The notes below the pieces were generated by a model. It was not told the origin of the DNA, did no database searches, and was given only the letters and a program-made list of their open reading frames with translations. 64,000 bases of DNA from Thelephora terrestris (taxonomy: Eukaryota; Basidiomycota; Agaricomycetes; Thelephorales; Thelephoraceae): assembly GCA_015956445.1 (NCBI GenBank), contig WIUZ02000012.1:682001-746000 (forward strand), given 5' to 3'. The translations under genes were made by a program, and so were the position numbers. Of the stretch, positions 23,156 to 35,452 are shown piece by piece (within the stretch, counting starts at the first letter, position 1; each line of letters starts with the position of its first letter).

Positions 23156-26100
23156 TCACTCTTCCTTTTGCCGCTCTGCCTCAGATAGTTGTAGCTTCAG
23201 CAGTCTGAATGGGACCGAGCAGTGTAAGAGACAAGGCAAGTCATTCAATTGCGAGAAACTTACGAGTTCTCCTTCGACAAATCGTTCCTCGCCTGTTTGG
23301 TCTGCTGAAGATCGGTTGTCAAGGCCGTCCAAGCTTCGTCATCGGGCAACTGAGCGTCATTGTACATCGAGTCAAGTTCCTCGTTGAAGGCCTACATCAG
23401 ACCGTCGCAGGTTAGGTCATTTCACAGACAGGACGCACACACTCCATACCTCATACATGATCTCCTTTTCTGCGGTAGCATCCGCAAGAAGGTTCTTGAC
23501 TACTTCGCACTGACGTCTAATGCTCTGTAATTCGATCTTGGCTCGCTCATGCTCCAAGGCCCGCTGTATAGTCCTTCGTGAGCTTAGGTAACGCAAGGAC
23601 GTCGCGAGAAACTCAGACCTCGCGTAATTTGGCGGAAATTTCCCTCAGACCCTCTTGGACGGTATCCTGATTTTCTGCTGCCTGAGCCAGTTTCCCGTCC
23701 ACATCAAACACGAAGCTCTCAATCGCCTTGTCGAGGCCATCCAGTCGAAGAGGTTCATTGACCGTAGGTACGGGGAGAGGCGGCACCTTCTCGGAAGTGT
23801 CGACTGTTGGCCGTACCTTCCTTGGCGTCAGGTCGCCAGCTCTCCTCCCAATTAGCTGTCGCATTTCATCCATCCGCTGCTGTGCCTCCCTGGTCTTTGA
23901 CGAGAGTGAGAACGAGCTCACTGGGGAAAATCACGAAACAACTTACTATAGGAGTTGAGGGCGTCTGCGGTGTCCGAGTCGCGCGTTTGAGAGGCGAAAC
24001 GGGAGAGTCAGGACTAGAGCTGCCTTCCAAGGGAGTTTGCACCCTCGAAGCAGAGCCCTTGAATTGATCAAATTCCAGTTTGATCCTCTTGACAGCTCTC
24101 TTCGAAGACTCGATCTACATAGTGACGATAAGAAAATGAACAGCATTGAAGGGATCAGGAAGAACTCACGTCGATCTTGGTGGATTCAGCAAGCTTGATC
24201 AACTTGTCCAAATCATCATTCTTCCACGCTTGCTCTACCGCAGGCGGGAGGGGTGTCGCCGGAACTGGGTTCGTCCTCGATGGCTGCGCAATCCTGCTGA
24301 CCTTGGGCGACACGCGCTTCGGCGACATGCCTTTCCCGACAGGTTTAGACAGGGGTGAATTTCTAATCGAGGACTTCCTTCCTTGCCCAGGTGACGACCG
24401 AACGCTATTCTTTTTCTTGATAGCCAGCGGTTCGATGGGCCTGGGGATCCCACTGGCCGGTAGGACAGCCTTGGGTGTAGCATCCGTGTTTCCCATCGGT
24501 TCAAATGGTTGTCGCTTACTACGCGGTATCGAACTCGCAGAGCTCTTGCGTGTGGGAGTGACAAGAATGTTCGTCATATCTGTGATTGCGGAATCCAACG
24601 CCACCTCTAGATCTCCAGATGGCAATGCGAGATCTGGCATCATCGTTGGGGTCTTCGGAGGGAGGGGTGATGGACATCGAGGACCAAGTGGTCGCCGTTC
24701 TGAATGAAGAGAGGTAGATCGACTGTGCCTCCCGTCAGAGGCAATCGAGGTGGCCCTACTTTGTGGCCTTGATGGGGGAGAAGGCGGATGTTGTGTGTTC
24801 GAAGAGTTCGTAGTTCGTGAGGTGTTTGATCGTTGACTATGTGTCCGCTTCGACGAAGCCCTCGAAGAAGACCGCAGAGACGCAGGTGGCTCCTCTAATC
24901 CAAAGGTCTTGTCAGCTCCCGAGCCATTCCATGCCCCACAACATACCTTCGTAAATCGTTTCTTCGATCGGCTCCTCCAAGAAACTCCTCTGACGAGAGA
25001 TGGGCTGACATTGACTCTTGCTATTTCTCCGAGCCAACTCCAGATTCTTAGATAGGGCCCATTCTGAATCATCGCTGACAGCGGACTTGTCGAAATCTGG
25101 GGCTGGGATTTTCCCAAGGTACTCCTCATCGTCGTCAGTAAGCTCTCGATCAACAGACCGTGCACGGGGAGGAGAAGGCGCGGATTGGGTCCTAGAACGT
25201 GGCAGGAGTTCATCCTCAGGATTGATTGGTGCAGGCGACTTCCTCTTGATCAGCTTCTGCTGTTTGGAGCCACTTGGCTTGGTGGTTCTACTGCGTGACA
25301 GCGAGGATTCGCCCTCAGATACGGTAGTCGCAGCTGTAGTGGTCGAATTCGATCTCGAGAACCGCGCCAAGCTTCCGTCTGTGTAAACGGAGGAGCGGCT
25401 CGACTTCGTGCGCCGACTGCTGCTTACACTACCAAACAAGTCGCCCTTGATCTGGATGCCTTGCCCAAAGAGGTTTCTCCCGATGACGTCCAAACCAAAG
25501 ATTGCTGCTCGAGATCGCATGCTGGTAGTGGGCGTGGAGGGGCGCGAGTTGTTCCCAGTGGAGAACTTGAACAACCCGTATTGTTGGACTGCAAGCAAGC
25601 ACTTGATCAGAAGCCACGTCAACTTGGGTACCCCTACTCACTCGTCTGGACAATCCGGCCAGGAACGCGATCTGTTTGGATAATGTCTTCCTCGCCTTCG
25701 TCTGAAGAGTCGCTCGAGGTGACAACGAATTTCGAAAGCTCTCCTGCCATGGGTTGGACCCGTATTACGACCATCGGGGGTCCTCCAACCCCAAAGGGTA
25801 TATGATCTGCAACTCCGTCAACATCGATCTGAACGACTGCTTTCGTCTAGTCCGACCATGTGAGCAATTATTCGCGAACAACCAGATAGATCGTTTCGAT
25901 CTTCACCTTTCGGCGCTCCTTCATGAAGTCCCTCCTCGAGTAGACGTTATAAAAGGTATTCGCGACGGTGATGCGCCCCCCACGAGACTCGACTTCCTCC
26001 TCCTCGGATCTGACGACAACGGACAGGCCCTCCTTGGTACGGTACTTTGCTTGAGCCGTCCACAGGTTCTCCAAGAACGCCTTCTTGTCCGATTCAGCAC

Positions 26101-27345
26101 GTTCGGGATTGAGATTAGGGGGGCTAGGAGGGTGGACGACCGTCAGTGCCCGAAAGGGCCTGCCCGACCACCGATCGGATAAGTCCTGGGGAGGGTTTTC
26201 CAGGTAAAGGTGGAACTCTAGAGTGTAAATACTGTTAGGATCAGAAATCCACGGACGGTGTGGGGTGTGGAAGCGCACCTGATCCACCAACGTCTGTTGC
26301 CACAACGTCTGTGATTTCCACAATCCCCTTGAACTGCAACCCGGACTTCCTCAAGCTAATAGGTCGTGAAGCTGGTTTCGGTAAGACTTTGTTCAAGTCG
26401 TTCAATCCAGATAACACCCTCACGGGTTTGTCTCCATTGCGCTTCACGATCATCAATTTGTCATCAAAGAGGAACAAGCTGCACCTGAGGGGTTCGATGC
26501 CCACTCCGGCGATTTCCTCTGCCGAACCCCCAGCGGGACAGTAACTGTCCTCCACGTCTATGCACTCGATGAACCGTCGCGAACTCGATATCAAGGCAGG
26601 TGGGAAGCCCTCGATTGTTGAGTTGAGGGTGTACATGACCTGACCTCGCTTGGTCTCGTCATCCAGCTCGGCAAGAGCGATGCGACTGGCAATATCGTCC
26701 GCCTCTATAAGCTTCGCTCGCTGGGGGTCATCTTGCGCCATTCGTTTGATCATATTCCGGAACATCATCGTATATCGGGGTATTCGCTGAACGGGGTCCA
26801 TGAGAAGCTCTCGGAGACCGATCCTATTCTTAACATCAGCATCCGAGTATTTCATACGCTGGTATTGACCAAAGCGAAGCGTGTCAGTAGATTAATGATG
26901 TATTCGAAATATGGAGACTCACATCAATGTAACCTGGAAACTCCGAACCCTTTCGTTTCATCTCATTCTCGAGTATAGCTTGCGCCTCCTCCCTCTTGGC
27001 GTAGTATAATTTGTAAAGGTGGAATCCGTTATAATCCTTGAAATGCTTGAGCGCAACATCGCCGATCCCTCCGACACTGCTTCCGTTCCTGCCTTCGTCG
27101 TCCATTCCGGCAAGCATTTCGTCCAGATCCTCGAGGAATGCTTCGTGTACAGGTATTAAGTCATCGATGTTCGCAAACAGGGTATTTGCATGATACTGCT
27201 TGATTATTGCTGTAGCCTTGGATCGCGAAAATTGTCGTAAGGGATCTGCGTAATCTTTCTTGAGGGTGTGAAGCTTGTCGACGTAAGACCTTTCCGTGCT
27301 AACGAACTCGTTTATTTGATCTTTAAGGGCCGTCGAATCGGTCAT
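23156..27345 (-). CDS. RhoGEF with N-terminal DH domain (Bud3-like layout)
   Basis: A multi-exon gene starting MTDSTALKDQINEF. The DH domain comes first: FVSTERSYVDKLHTLKKDYA, IDDLIPVHEAFLEDL, and after an intron MKYSDADVKNRIGLRELLMD with PVQRIPRYTMMFRNM. A PH-like part follows (SLFLFDDKLMIVKRNGDKPV to EKKAFLENLW-type residues). The long middle is Ser/Arg-rich and disordered with SPLPPKTP-type motifs. The tail reads SSKTREAQQRMDEMRQLIG, then acidic and coiled-coil segments ending SEAERQKEE. The order DH, PH-like region and long disordered tail recalls fungal Bud3-type GEFs that act at septation sites, but this is inference. The last intron joins KENS to LLKLQLSEAE and sets the stop at 23156. 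Confidence 0.8.
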
Positions 27346-29063
27346 GGCGCGCTGTCTTTTCTGTTTGCCATCCTACAACGGACATATCGAGTAAGAATCG
27401 ATGCTGGAGATGCGACGTGGGACAAAGACACGTATAACGCGATGAAACGAAGAGTTCTGGATTCTAACGGAATAAATGCACACGCACAGCTTCAGATCGT
27501 TCGGCGCTGGGGGTCGGAGGTGGTGGTGGGGGTTTCTTCGATTCTAGCGGAATGCCGAGGGAAGCAACGAGATCCTGAACATCTAGACATGCAAGGGTTC
27601 AGCCCCAGGAAGTCAGGATGAGCCCAATCGCGCCAAAGACCTGATCGCGCACCGTCAGGATAATCCCGCCCTTTTGCCGGAGTCTCGACTATCACTCCGC
27701 AAAAGAATGCACGCTTGGTGATCGTCGGCAGCGTTTTGGGTTTTGACCGCCATTCTTCGCCGCTGCTTAAGGGTACGACTTTTCTTGGAGAGGTATTTAA
27801 AGTCATGCTTCGTTTCGGATCGTTGTTCCGAAAGCCAGCCGAGCGCGTGGTCGAATCGACGAAATTTGGGTAAACGTGGGCGTATTGTTGGGAAAAAGAA
27901 AGGACAGCAAAGTGAGCGGAAGTTGGAGCGTCAGCAGAAATGATGCATCAAGTGTGGGTATCGTCAAAGACGGTTCGTAACCGAAACCGAAGCCGGTGAT
28001 CTTTGAAGCTAAGGCGGAATGGGAGGAGGAGAGGGTTCAACTCGGGAAACGCCGAAAACTCAAGCTCAGCCACGTAGACGCGTCTCAGCATGTGATCGAC
28101 GCCCTGCGCCTCCAATCTTACCTACTCTCCGTCTCGCGGGCCATGATGCATGACTCCCCAGGAGTTTGGTGAGTGCCTGATAAAAGACTAAGCTAAATGA
28201 GACAGCCAATTCGAATTGCCACCAATTTGGTGGTCCACGTGTTCCTCAGTCGACGTTCATTGAACAGTGATTCGCAGCCTTGATTCGCACAATCTCGCTG
28301 CGACTACTATTGCGTGACGGGCATGTGGTCGTTTTTTCAATGGCGGCCGCCTTTGTGGCCTTAACGAAGTCCTCCTATTGGCTACAACCACTGGGTCGGC
28401 GGCTCGTATCCCCTCGGACCTCGGGACACCTATCTACTAAGTTTTATGTATCCACTGCCTAGCCGCGCGCTGATTCACCTCGCGGCCATCTTTTCTCGTA
28501 TGATCAGGTGCGTGGATAATCACCTGTCCCCAGCGCGTGCCGCTGAAATTGGCTATTCTGTTGGGTCTAGACCGGTCTAGAACCACCTCTGTCTGAGAAT
28601 GAAGAACTGTCTTCGTGATCTTGATCTACAGTCCCATTCTTGCCCTTACGTGCCTCCCACCCAACTGAGTCCCCTTGCAAGGAAGTGCGTCTAGACCTCG
28701 CACGCTGGTCCTACTACATAAAGAAAATCGGCAGACTGCAACGGGCTCCTGTCCGTGAGGCTACGTGATGATGATACATGTATCTACTTTGTGGGGAAGA
28801 AAACTTGAAGAAAACTATGATTGAATGTCACAGCCTCGAGCACACGGGCAACACACGCCCAATGGTAGGGTAAAACAAACAAATTCTTGACCCAAAGGAG
28901 AGAAAGATGAGGGACAAATGCACAAGTGTTGTGATTAAGGTGGCGCTATACCAGCTGGCTATATGCAAAACGACCAGGAGATGAACGAGAAAAAGATGGC
29001 CTGGGCCAAATCAGCTTCAGCGAACAAGCTCCTAGGGGAGTACGAACTCACGTTGCGGTCATG
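27346..29063. other. Intergenic, no supported gene
   Basis: About 1.7 kb. A plus-strand stretch near 28000-28160 reads EAKAEWEEERVQLGKRRKLK and continues open for some 30 codons, which looks coding-like, but no start or partner exon was found. The rest shows only short frames. Confidence 0.35.
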
Positions 29064-29591
29064 TCATGCATCGAGAATGGGCAAGGAATCGCCGCCCCAG
29101 TTCCTCATCAGCTCCAACCTCGTTCCCTTCTCCTGGATGTTGAACCTGAACTGACCCATGGTCGAGGGGATGTCAAGCAACCCGGCATCGGACAAGTTTT
29201 CGACAATGCGGATTATAAAACTTGTGTTGGACCACCCGAGTCCTCTTGTGTTGTACGTATTCTGACCGGGTCCCATTTCGGTAATGTATTCGTCCAATTG
29301 GTCCTGGGGCATGTTCACCTCCCCAAGATGTACGACTCCGATAATCGTCGGATCCGTGGAGAGCATGACATTACAAGAAAAGTTGGTATACCACGGCACC
29401 CTGGCACCAGTAGCATCATGGTTGCTGATCTGATAAAGGTGTACAGGAGCATTGCCGTAAAGGTGGGGACGTTCGACGGATACCAATGCCCAGTGCGTGT
29501 AGGTGTAGTCGTTCTCGGTGCGTTTGAAGAGTGCGATTCCGATGTCAATATCCGGACGAGGATTGGCAAGGGCCGAAAGCGCCGCGTTCAT
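29064..29591 (-). CDS. Conserved fungal hypothetical protein (175 aa)
   Basis: One long exon beginning MNAALSALANPRPDIDIGIA. It contains THWALVSVERP, VHLYQISNHDATGARVPWY, IIGVVHLGEVNMPQDQLDEY and GLGWSNTSFIIRIVENLSDA. The strand-rich first half followed by a helical end resembles a family of small Basidiomycete proteins I remember as uncharacterised, with the invariant ISNHD and GxGWSNTSYI segments. No catalytic motif is clear. A further upstream exon ending near 29662 with a GTGAGT donor could extend the N-terminus, but it has no start codon in frame. Confidence 0.6.
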   Translation of the reverse strand: MNAALSALANPRPDIDIGIALFKRTENDYTYTHWALVSVERPHLYGNAPVHLYQISNHDATGARVPWYTNFSCNVMLSTDPTIIGVVHLGEVNMPQDQLDEYITEMGPGQNTYNTRGLGWSNTSFIIRIVENLSDAGLLDIPSTMGQFRFNIQEKGTRLELMRNWGGDSLPILDA

Positions 29592-30216
29592 ATCAACTGG
29601 ATGGAAGGGGTACGAAGGTTGAGGGGGTGGCGAGGAGGTGTAGGATGCACAGGAGACTCACGGAACGGGGGGGACACAATCGTCGACGGAGAGGGGGTGG
29701 TGCTTGTAGAAAAGTATGATCTCTAAACTCACTCAGTTGATTCGCCACGAGGTCCGAACGCGATCTCCGTCGTCAGGGCTTGATTTCGTTTTCACTTTTT
29801 TTTTTCATCTCGAGGGTCGTTTTTCCCGAAATGGCGCGAGCCGAGCAGTGTGAAACGCCACCAAGTCAGCAAAGGGTGAGAGAAAGGCGTCCAAGGAAGT
29901 ACTTATTGAGTGCTCATCCCCTCTCTTGTCAACGTGGTCAGCGGCAGAGATCACGAACACGTCCCGCCAAGCGACAGCCTCGGATCGGGCGTGAGTCTGT
30001 TCAAAATACGATTCTAGACATTCCCTCAGCTAATACTGTAATAAGTGGACCACTCGAGATGAACGAGATAAATGACGGTCCCTAGAACGACGACTGTGAT
30101 GGACTCCAAGTGGTGTCATCGCAATGACTCCCAATTCTAGATCGAAGCACACTCCACAGAACAGATGCTCTTTGGTCACTGCTGGACTGATGTTTTATCT
30201 TCGCCGTTTCATTCCG
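29592..30216. other. Intergenic, upstream of the tRNA
   Basis: Contains the likely promoter of the minus-strand hypothetical gene, with a run of T near 29797-29806. No gene is supported. Confidence 0.4.
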
Positions 30217-30298
30217 GTCCGTATAGATTAGTGGTCAGATCGTCGTGTTGTGGTATCGCAATTCCGCGGCGACCCAGGTTCGAATCCTGGTACGGACA
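30217..30298 (+). tRNA. tRNA-His (GTG) with a 10-base intron
   Basis: The cloverleaf folds fully. The acceptor arms GTCCGTA and TACGGAC pair. The D stem GATT/GATC encloses an 8-base loop. The anticodon stem is TCGTG/CGCGG with loop TTGTGG..C and anticodon GTG at 30250-30252. The variable loop is CGAC, and the T arm is CCAGG TTCGAAT CCTGG. A 10-base insert (30254-30263) lies right after position 37, the standard place for nuclear tRNA introns. The discriminator is A, CCA is not encoded, and the extra G at -1 of tRNA-His would be added after transcription. Confidence 0.9.
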
Positions 30299-30590
30299 CT
30301 CTCATTGGTATTTTTTTCCTGACTGTTTGTGCATCTTCAAATCCCGCCCGCGGAATGGGTTGTTTTTGCCGCAGTTGCGGCAACAGTCGTGGCAGTTCCC
30401 TACATCCCCGCATACCTCTGGGGAGAGTCGCGCACAAACGCCGTCAAACTTGTCCGGGGCTGATCCCCCGCAGTTGCTCGATAGGAAAAGTCAATCAGAT
30501 TCACAGCCTTGCCGGCGGACACCGGACAGCGGCGGTGGGTGAGGCCTAGAACCATCCTTCCTCGTGTGGGCTGTCCAAACCTATCAACGA

Positions 30591-31002
30591 TCATCTCCGT
30601 TGGCCACGATTGCGATTATGATACTTCATCTCGGCGGATGCAGTGATATCATAAGTCACCTTTTTAGAACTCACGGAAACCATGTCATGGGTGACGTGAA
30701 TGAGCTGGGTTCCCAACAGGGCATGAATGCCGCTCACCGTAGCGAACAGAAACGATGAAACCAGAGGATTCGCCAAACCCAGAGGGGGGTAACGCAGGTC
30801 GGTCGATGTTCGCCCGATAATCATCCACCTCTTGCATGTTTCGCAGGTCCGGCGCCAGGAATCGGAGGCCGTTGATAAATAGGAACTCATCGTAGCGCTC
30901 GCGGTGAACCCTGGCCAAAGGTGTGGACACCAATGATCTGGCTCGATTCAAATGATGAGGCACTGCGGAACCGGATTCCAGGTGGGTTTCCAACTCCGAC
31001 AA
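30591..31002 (-). CDS. Unassigned hypothetical gene, frame unclear
   Basis: The minus strand opens with MSELETHLESGSAVPHHLNR and DEFLFINGLRFLAPDLRNM in one frame. A different frame then carries a better hydrophobic piece, SSFLFATVSGIHALLGTQLI, ending near 30591. A short intron or a one-base shift near 30800 would join them. I do not recognise the family. It could be a small membrane-associated protein or a relic. Confidence 0.3.
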
Positions 31003-31334
31003 GGGCTAGGGATTTGTGGTCCAGATTCGACCAGAGAGTTGCGGTCATCACTGAGACTTTCTCTAACTCTACCGTAGTCGAGCGTTCAGGCGAAGCTGGT
31101 CTCCACCATCGTTGTTGAACGTTCGGGCGGACGTTGCGACCGTGGGATCAGATTCCCTTAAGCGAACTTAATCGACAAGCGCCGTCTCTGTTATGTCACG
31201 TGCTGGAACACAACCTCAAACCGCACTCCTCGCAGCGGGTCTCCGTCAGGCCCTGTAATCCCTTGCATCTCCAACGCTCTCTACTTTCTTCGGCTCTTTC
31301 TCTTCTAGAAGGGAAACTCTGCTGATTTCTCAAA
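31003..31334. promoter_or_regulatory. Upstream region of PAB2
   Basis: The stretch before the PAB2 start contains a pyrimidine-rich tract at about 31265-31310, common just before fungal start sites. No TATA box is seen. Confidence 0.3.
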
Positions 31335-32248
31335 ATGTCGGAAACCGCTGCTGCCCCACCAAAGGACACTGAGTCGTATTTGTTGGAAGGCGAGGAGGAT
31401 GAGACCGAGGTGCGCTTATGTTTGTGGCGACTCCTTCCCAATTATCTAACCTACGGACTCTTGTCGGTTCGGGAAATGTAGGAGATTAGCCTGATGAAGC
31501 AGCGAGTAGCAGAGATGGAACGAGAGGCTGAAAAGTTGCGCGAACTTCAAGCTGCCGCTGAATCAGCATCCACGCGCGATGGGTCAGACGGCACGGCTCC
31601 CCTTGAGGACGAAAAAAATGCTATTGACGGGAGGAGTGTTTTCGTTGGAAACGTGCGCCCAACATTTCCACAATTTCGTGACGAGTGACGTTGACGCCTT
31701 TTTCACTCGCTTTTTTCGCGCGCAGGTCGATTACAGTGCTACCCCAGAGGAGTTGCAGGCACATTTCCAGGCGTGTGGAACAATTAATAGGATCACCATC
31801 CTCTGCGACAAGTTCACTGGGCATCCAAAAGGGTCCGTCAAGAAATAACGTCATTCACAAGGTCCCATCTCTCACACACGGTTTTTTCCACTCTAGGTTT
31901 GCGTATGTCGAATTCGCAGAGTCAGACTTCGTCGATGCTGCCATGGCCTTGGACAATTCATTATTCCGTGGTCGACTCATAAAGGTGCGCACATTTGTTG
32001 TTCGTCGGACCGATTGTGTATTCTGAGTCTCGTCTCTTTAGGTGACAGCGAAGCGAACAAATGTTCCCGGGTTCAATAGAGGTCGTGGTCGTGGCGGCTA
32101 CAGGGGCGGATACCGCGGTGGTTATCGTGGCGGAGGAGGAGGTTATCAGCCATACCGTGCTCGCGGAAGGTGCGTTTTAGACCAAGTGTTCGGCTCGATC
32201 CACAGGGCTCATCTTACATTTTGTAGGGGGCGCGGTCGAGGATTTTAA
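31335..32248 (+). CDS. PAB2: Nuclear poly(A)-binding protein Pab2 (PABPN1 family)
   Basis: Six exons (31335-31409, 31482-31652, 31726-31832, 31897-31984, 32042-32169, 32227-32248) join in frame to 196 residues. An acidic N-terminus is followed by a coiled coil ([18 protein letters not shown]) and one RRM. RNP2 is RSVFVGNV, the middle reads [23 protein letters not shown]1 is KGFAYVEF, and the end reads [20 protein letters not shown]. The C-terminus is an RGG-type tail ([18 protein letters not shown]) ending RGRGF. Helix, single RRM and Arg-rich tail are the PABPN1/Pab2 signature. The protein binds growing poly(A) tails in the nucleus and links to RNA decay and snoRNA processing. It is convergent with the YBL028C-like gene. 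Confidence 0.95.
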
Positions 32249-32514
32249 GCTGCAGCCAATAAAAGTACTTCCATGCGCGACGAGAAGAGATGCTCCTCCC
32301 CTGCTTGCTCTGTATATATGCCATCCATGTACTTGCCATCGCATACGGCTATACATTACCGAACGATTAATCAGCCAAAGCAAAGCTCCTGACCGCCAGA
32401 GGCTCAGCACTGAGACACCCCCCCTCCCCTGAACTTGAGGCTAGATTCCAGCCACTCAGTACGCAGGACTTAGCTTGGAACACTAGAAACACTTACGAAC
32501 GGACGCGTTGATGA

Positions 32515-33081
32515 CTACCGCCGTCGTTTTGGCCGTCCTGCGTTGCGTCGCGCAGTAACAGTCCCTTGGCGGTTCACGCCCTTTCGAGCCGGTTTTGCAG
32601 ACATGCCTTTTGATAACCTCCACTGTTCGCGACGGGAATTGCGGGGACCATGGGTGTTGATTTTGGTGGTTTTCGAGGTCTTGTCAACATCCATGGTGTC
32701 TAGAGGCAAAAATTCAGCTTCAGGCAACCTTGTGGAACCATCAAGAGCACGATACCTGATCCATTCCTGACCTTGGGTTGCGTATCTTCTGGATGTAGCA
32801 CAGTTGCCGATCAGGAAAAGTACGATAGTGATTCATAAGAGGGAGCAGAGAGTAAATCAACACCGACCAGCCATGACCTCTTCCTGGGCCTCCTCGTCTC
32901 TCTCTGCGTTTTCTACGTCTTCCAAAATTTCATCTTGAACGGGTTTTGGCGCAGCAACGATGGCGTCGATTCTGGCGTGCAACCGTTGCAGCCTAGCGGC
33001 ATGGGCGACTGCATAAACTCCATCTTCACGTTTTTTTGCCCTGAAGGCCCGCTTTGTTTTCGATCTGAGGGATTTTGCCAT
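32515..33081 (-). CDS. Small basic YBL028C-like (DUF2423) protein
   Basis: Two exons (33081-32868, 32771-32515) give 156 residues. The start MAKSLRSKTKRAFRAKKRED is the DUF2423 signature. A helical, acidic middle (EILEDVENAERDEEAQEE) follows, and after the intron comes QEWIRYRALDGSTRL, then a Lys/Arg-rich end (RRNAGRPKRRR). Yeast YBL028C is a nucleolar protein linked to ribosome assembly; that role here is inference. The upstream ATG at 33093 would add four residues (MRFS), but the family starts at MAKS. The gene is divergent from the Ivy1-like gene. Confidence 0.85.
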
Positions 33082-33533
33082 CGAGAACCTCAAAAGGTTA
33101 TGGTGGAGGGAAAAAGTTATGGATTATGTAAGCTGCTTATCATGGCCGTAAGAGTCCTCGTGTGTTCCTCGAGCGCACAACATGAGGCGTGGATGCAAAA
33201 CCACTTGCTTGAGAGAGAAAATAAAAGTGTGAATTTCTGCGATTATTCTTGAGAGGTTATTGAGCCTGTGGCGGTGGTCACAGCGAGAAAAGGTCGACCC
33301 GAGTACCAACCAAGGCCGTTGGAGGATTTCGATTCGGAATCAACTTGAACTTCGAAGCGGATGGTGTTACTCCAACGACAACTCTCCTCCGTCTACCACC
33401 ACCCCCGCCACACACTAGACACTTCTGTGTGTAACAAATCGCAGGTCGATAAGCTGCACTCACCGTTGCCGTCAACTTAACAAGATTCCGCAGCACACAC
33501 GCCTTGCACGTTCCTCGTCCATCTTAACTCACC
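33082..33533. promoter_or_regulatory. Divergent promoter, YBL028C-like and IVY1-like genes
   Basis: About 450 bases between two divergent start codons. No obvious TATA box. A (TC)-rich tract lies near 33375-33410. Confidence 0.35.
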
Positions 33534-35452
33534 ATGCCCAATCCTCGTTCACTTCGGACCCTCTCCATATCTTCAAATGTCAACAAACAACAAAACCTCG
33601 GTCACGGTCCTCCCTCACCCACCTTCTCAGACGCTACAAACGCGTCCGCTATAAACTTTGGATCCAATGGTCCAGAGAAGGTCATCACAAGGGCCGATCT
33701 CAAAGCGGGCTTGCAGGCTTATGATGAGGTGCGTCCACGTATCTTCGGATGCTATTAAACGCTGCAAGTGAACTCATCAGAGACGTTTGTTGGTGGTTTT
33801 TGGCGTAGCTTTTAAATGCTTGCGCAAATTATCGCTCAGTCCTGATGTCCCTATCGAAGGCAACCTCGCAGTTCGCCGATGCAATGGAAGCTTGCTCAAG
33901 GTACGGATATAATTTCGCATACTATTTCTGCACATATGAACGAGAATCCTTCGAATATGTAGGCTGAAGGGACCATCTTATGAAACTTCGACGAGAATAC
34001 AAGGCGCTTCTGGCCTCCACCACCTCATGGGCAACCAATGGCACATTATGGTATATGCACCTCACCTTCGCCGTCTCCAAAATTCTAACTAAGTTTTTTA
34101 GGCTGATTCATTGGACCGAAAGTTTGAGAAGCCATTAAAGCATCATCTCGATGGGTACAAAAGCGTCGTTTCGGTCAGTTTCTCCCGGGTTCTCTCCACA
34201 TCCAATCTTGACACTTAACGCCCCATAGGATCGTTCATCCACCTACGAACGTGCACTGAAAGAGAAGAGTCGTATCATCCGGCAAACAGAGCTCAGTAAC
34301 TTGAACAAGCGAACCCGGAGTACGTGTTCCAGTACGATGACACCACCAGCCACATTTACACCCCTCCCAAGATCTGCAATCGTTCAGGGAAGCCCTGCAG
34401 GTATTACAGCGTCAAGTCGACGACTTGGATGAGCTTAAGGCCCGTCATTACGAAGAAATCATGGAGCATGAAGAAGAGGTCTGGGACTTTGTGCAAGGGA
34501 AGGTATGTGTTTTTTGGAATGAAATGTTGCAGAGTAATTATACTGACGTATTTGAAGTTGTGCCTCGTAGTACGGTCAAGTTTGGACATATTCGATAGGT
34601 TTACCGCCAAAGCGTACGCAAACTATCATTGTCCATAGCAAAGGCTCACGGCTTGTTTACAGCTCCGACCCAGTAATTGAGCCTATGCTCCAAGCCGTAC
34701 CGGATCCATTCGACTCCTACGGTCCTCCAGCAACAGAAGACCAAATTTTCTCCATTCTCCCGCCTTTAATGACAACGACCTCCCCTGGGCCCACCAGCAT
34801 CGTTTCTACACCACAACTGAGCGCGAGTGATCTGGGAATCAGCCCCACGAGACCAACGTGGATGCCTACCGTTAGTCAAACAGGAGGAGGGTACTTCACA
34901 GAGACGAACTCTGCGTGGGCGGACCTTCCAGGAACGCTTCCTATCGCCTCTCCTCCAAACTCACCACCACACCGAAGGTCCCAATCACCGCAGCAGAACG
35001 AAGGAGGAGCATTTGGAGTATTCCGGAGGAACTCACATCCTCCCACATCTGGGGGTGGGACCAAAGCAGAGTCGAAGTTGAGAAGTGTATTGACAGCCAT
35101 TGATGAATCGCATGCCCGTTCGAATAACAGCTCAAATGGCTCTGAAAAGGGCGCAGACTCCCCAGATACTCCCACAAACCCAGAAATATCTGCTGGGATC
35201 AATGGTCTGACCAGGTCTGCATCGGACACTCTCGGTCAGCCCTTTAGTGGTGGCTGTGGCAGAGTGGGAAGCTGGAGCCACGATTCGTTGGACAGCGGCG
35301 ATGAGAGCGAGCACGAGACTAGCCCGGTGACGCCTAGACGCTCTACGGCGTTCCTACCGACCTCGGATGATCCACTACCTCCTACGCTAAGGGGACACGA
35401 CAGAGAGGCGAGCAGAACGCCAATGGCGGAATCTGTGGAGTTGCCGACTTGA
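33534..35452 (+). CDS. IVY1: Ivy1-like phospholipid-binding protein
   Basis: A gene with about eight exons. Exon 1 gives MPNPRSLRTLSISSNVNKQQ and ends with ITRADLKAGLQAYDE. The following small exons give LLNACANYRSVLMSLSKATS, LKGPSYETSTRIQGASGLHH, DSLDRKFEKPLKHHLDGYKS, RSSTYERALKEKSRIIRQTE, LQSFREALQVLQRQVDDLDE, HEEEVWDFVQGK and VVRSSLDIFDRFTAKA. Together they form a long helical, BAR/IMD-like fold. The last exon starts with DPVIEPMLQAVPDPFDSYGP and is then Ser/Pro-rich to the end. This is the Ivy1 pattern: a vacuolar membrane protein that binds phospholipids, Vps33 and the Rab Ypt7 in yeast. Splice sites of the inner exons are provisional but each is flanked by GT..AG. Confidence 0.8.
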
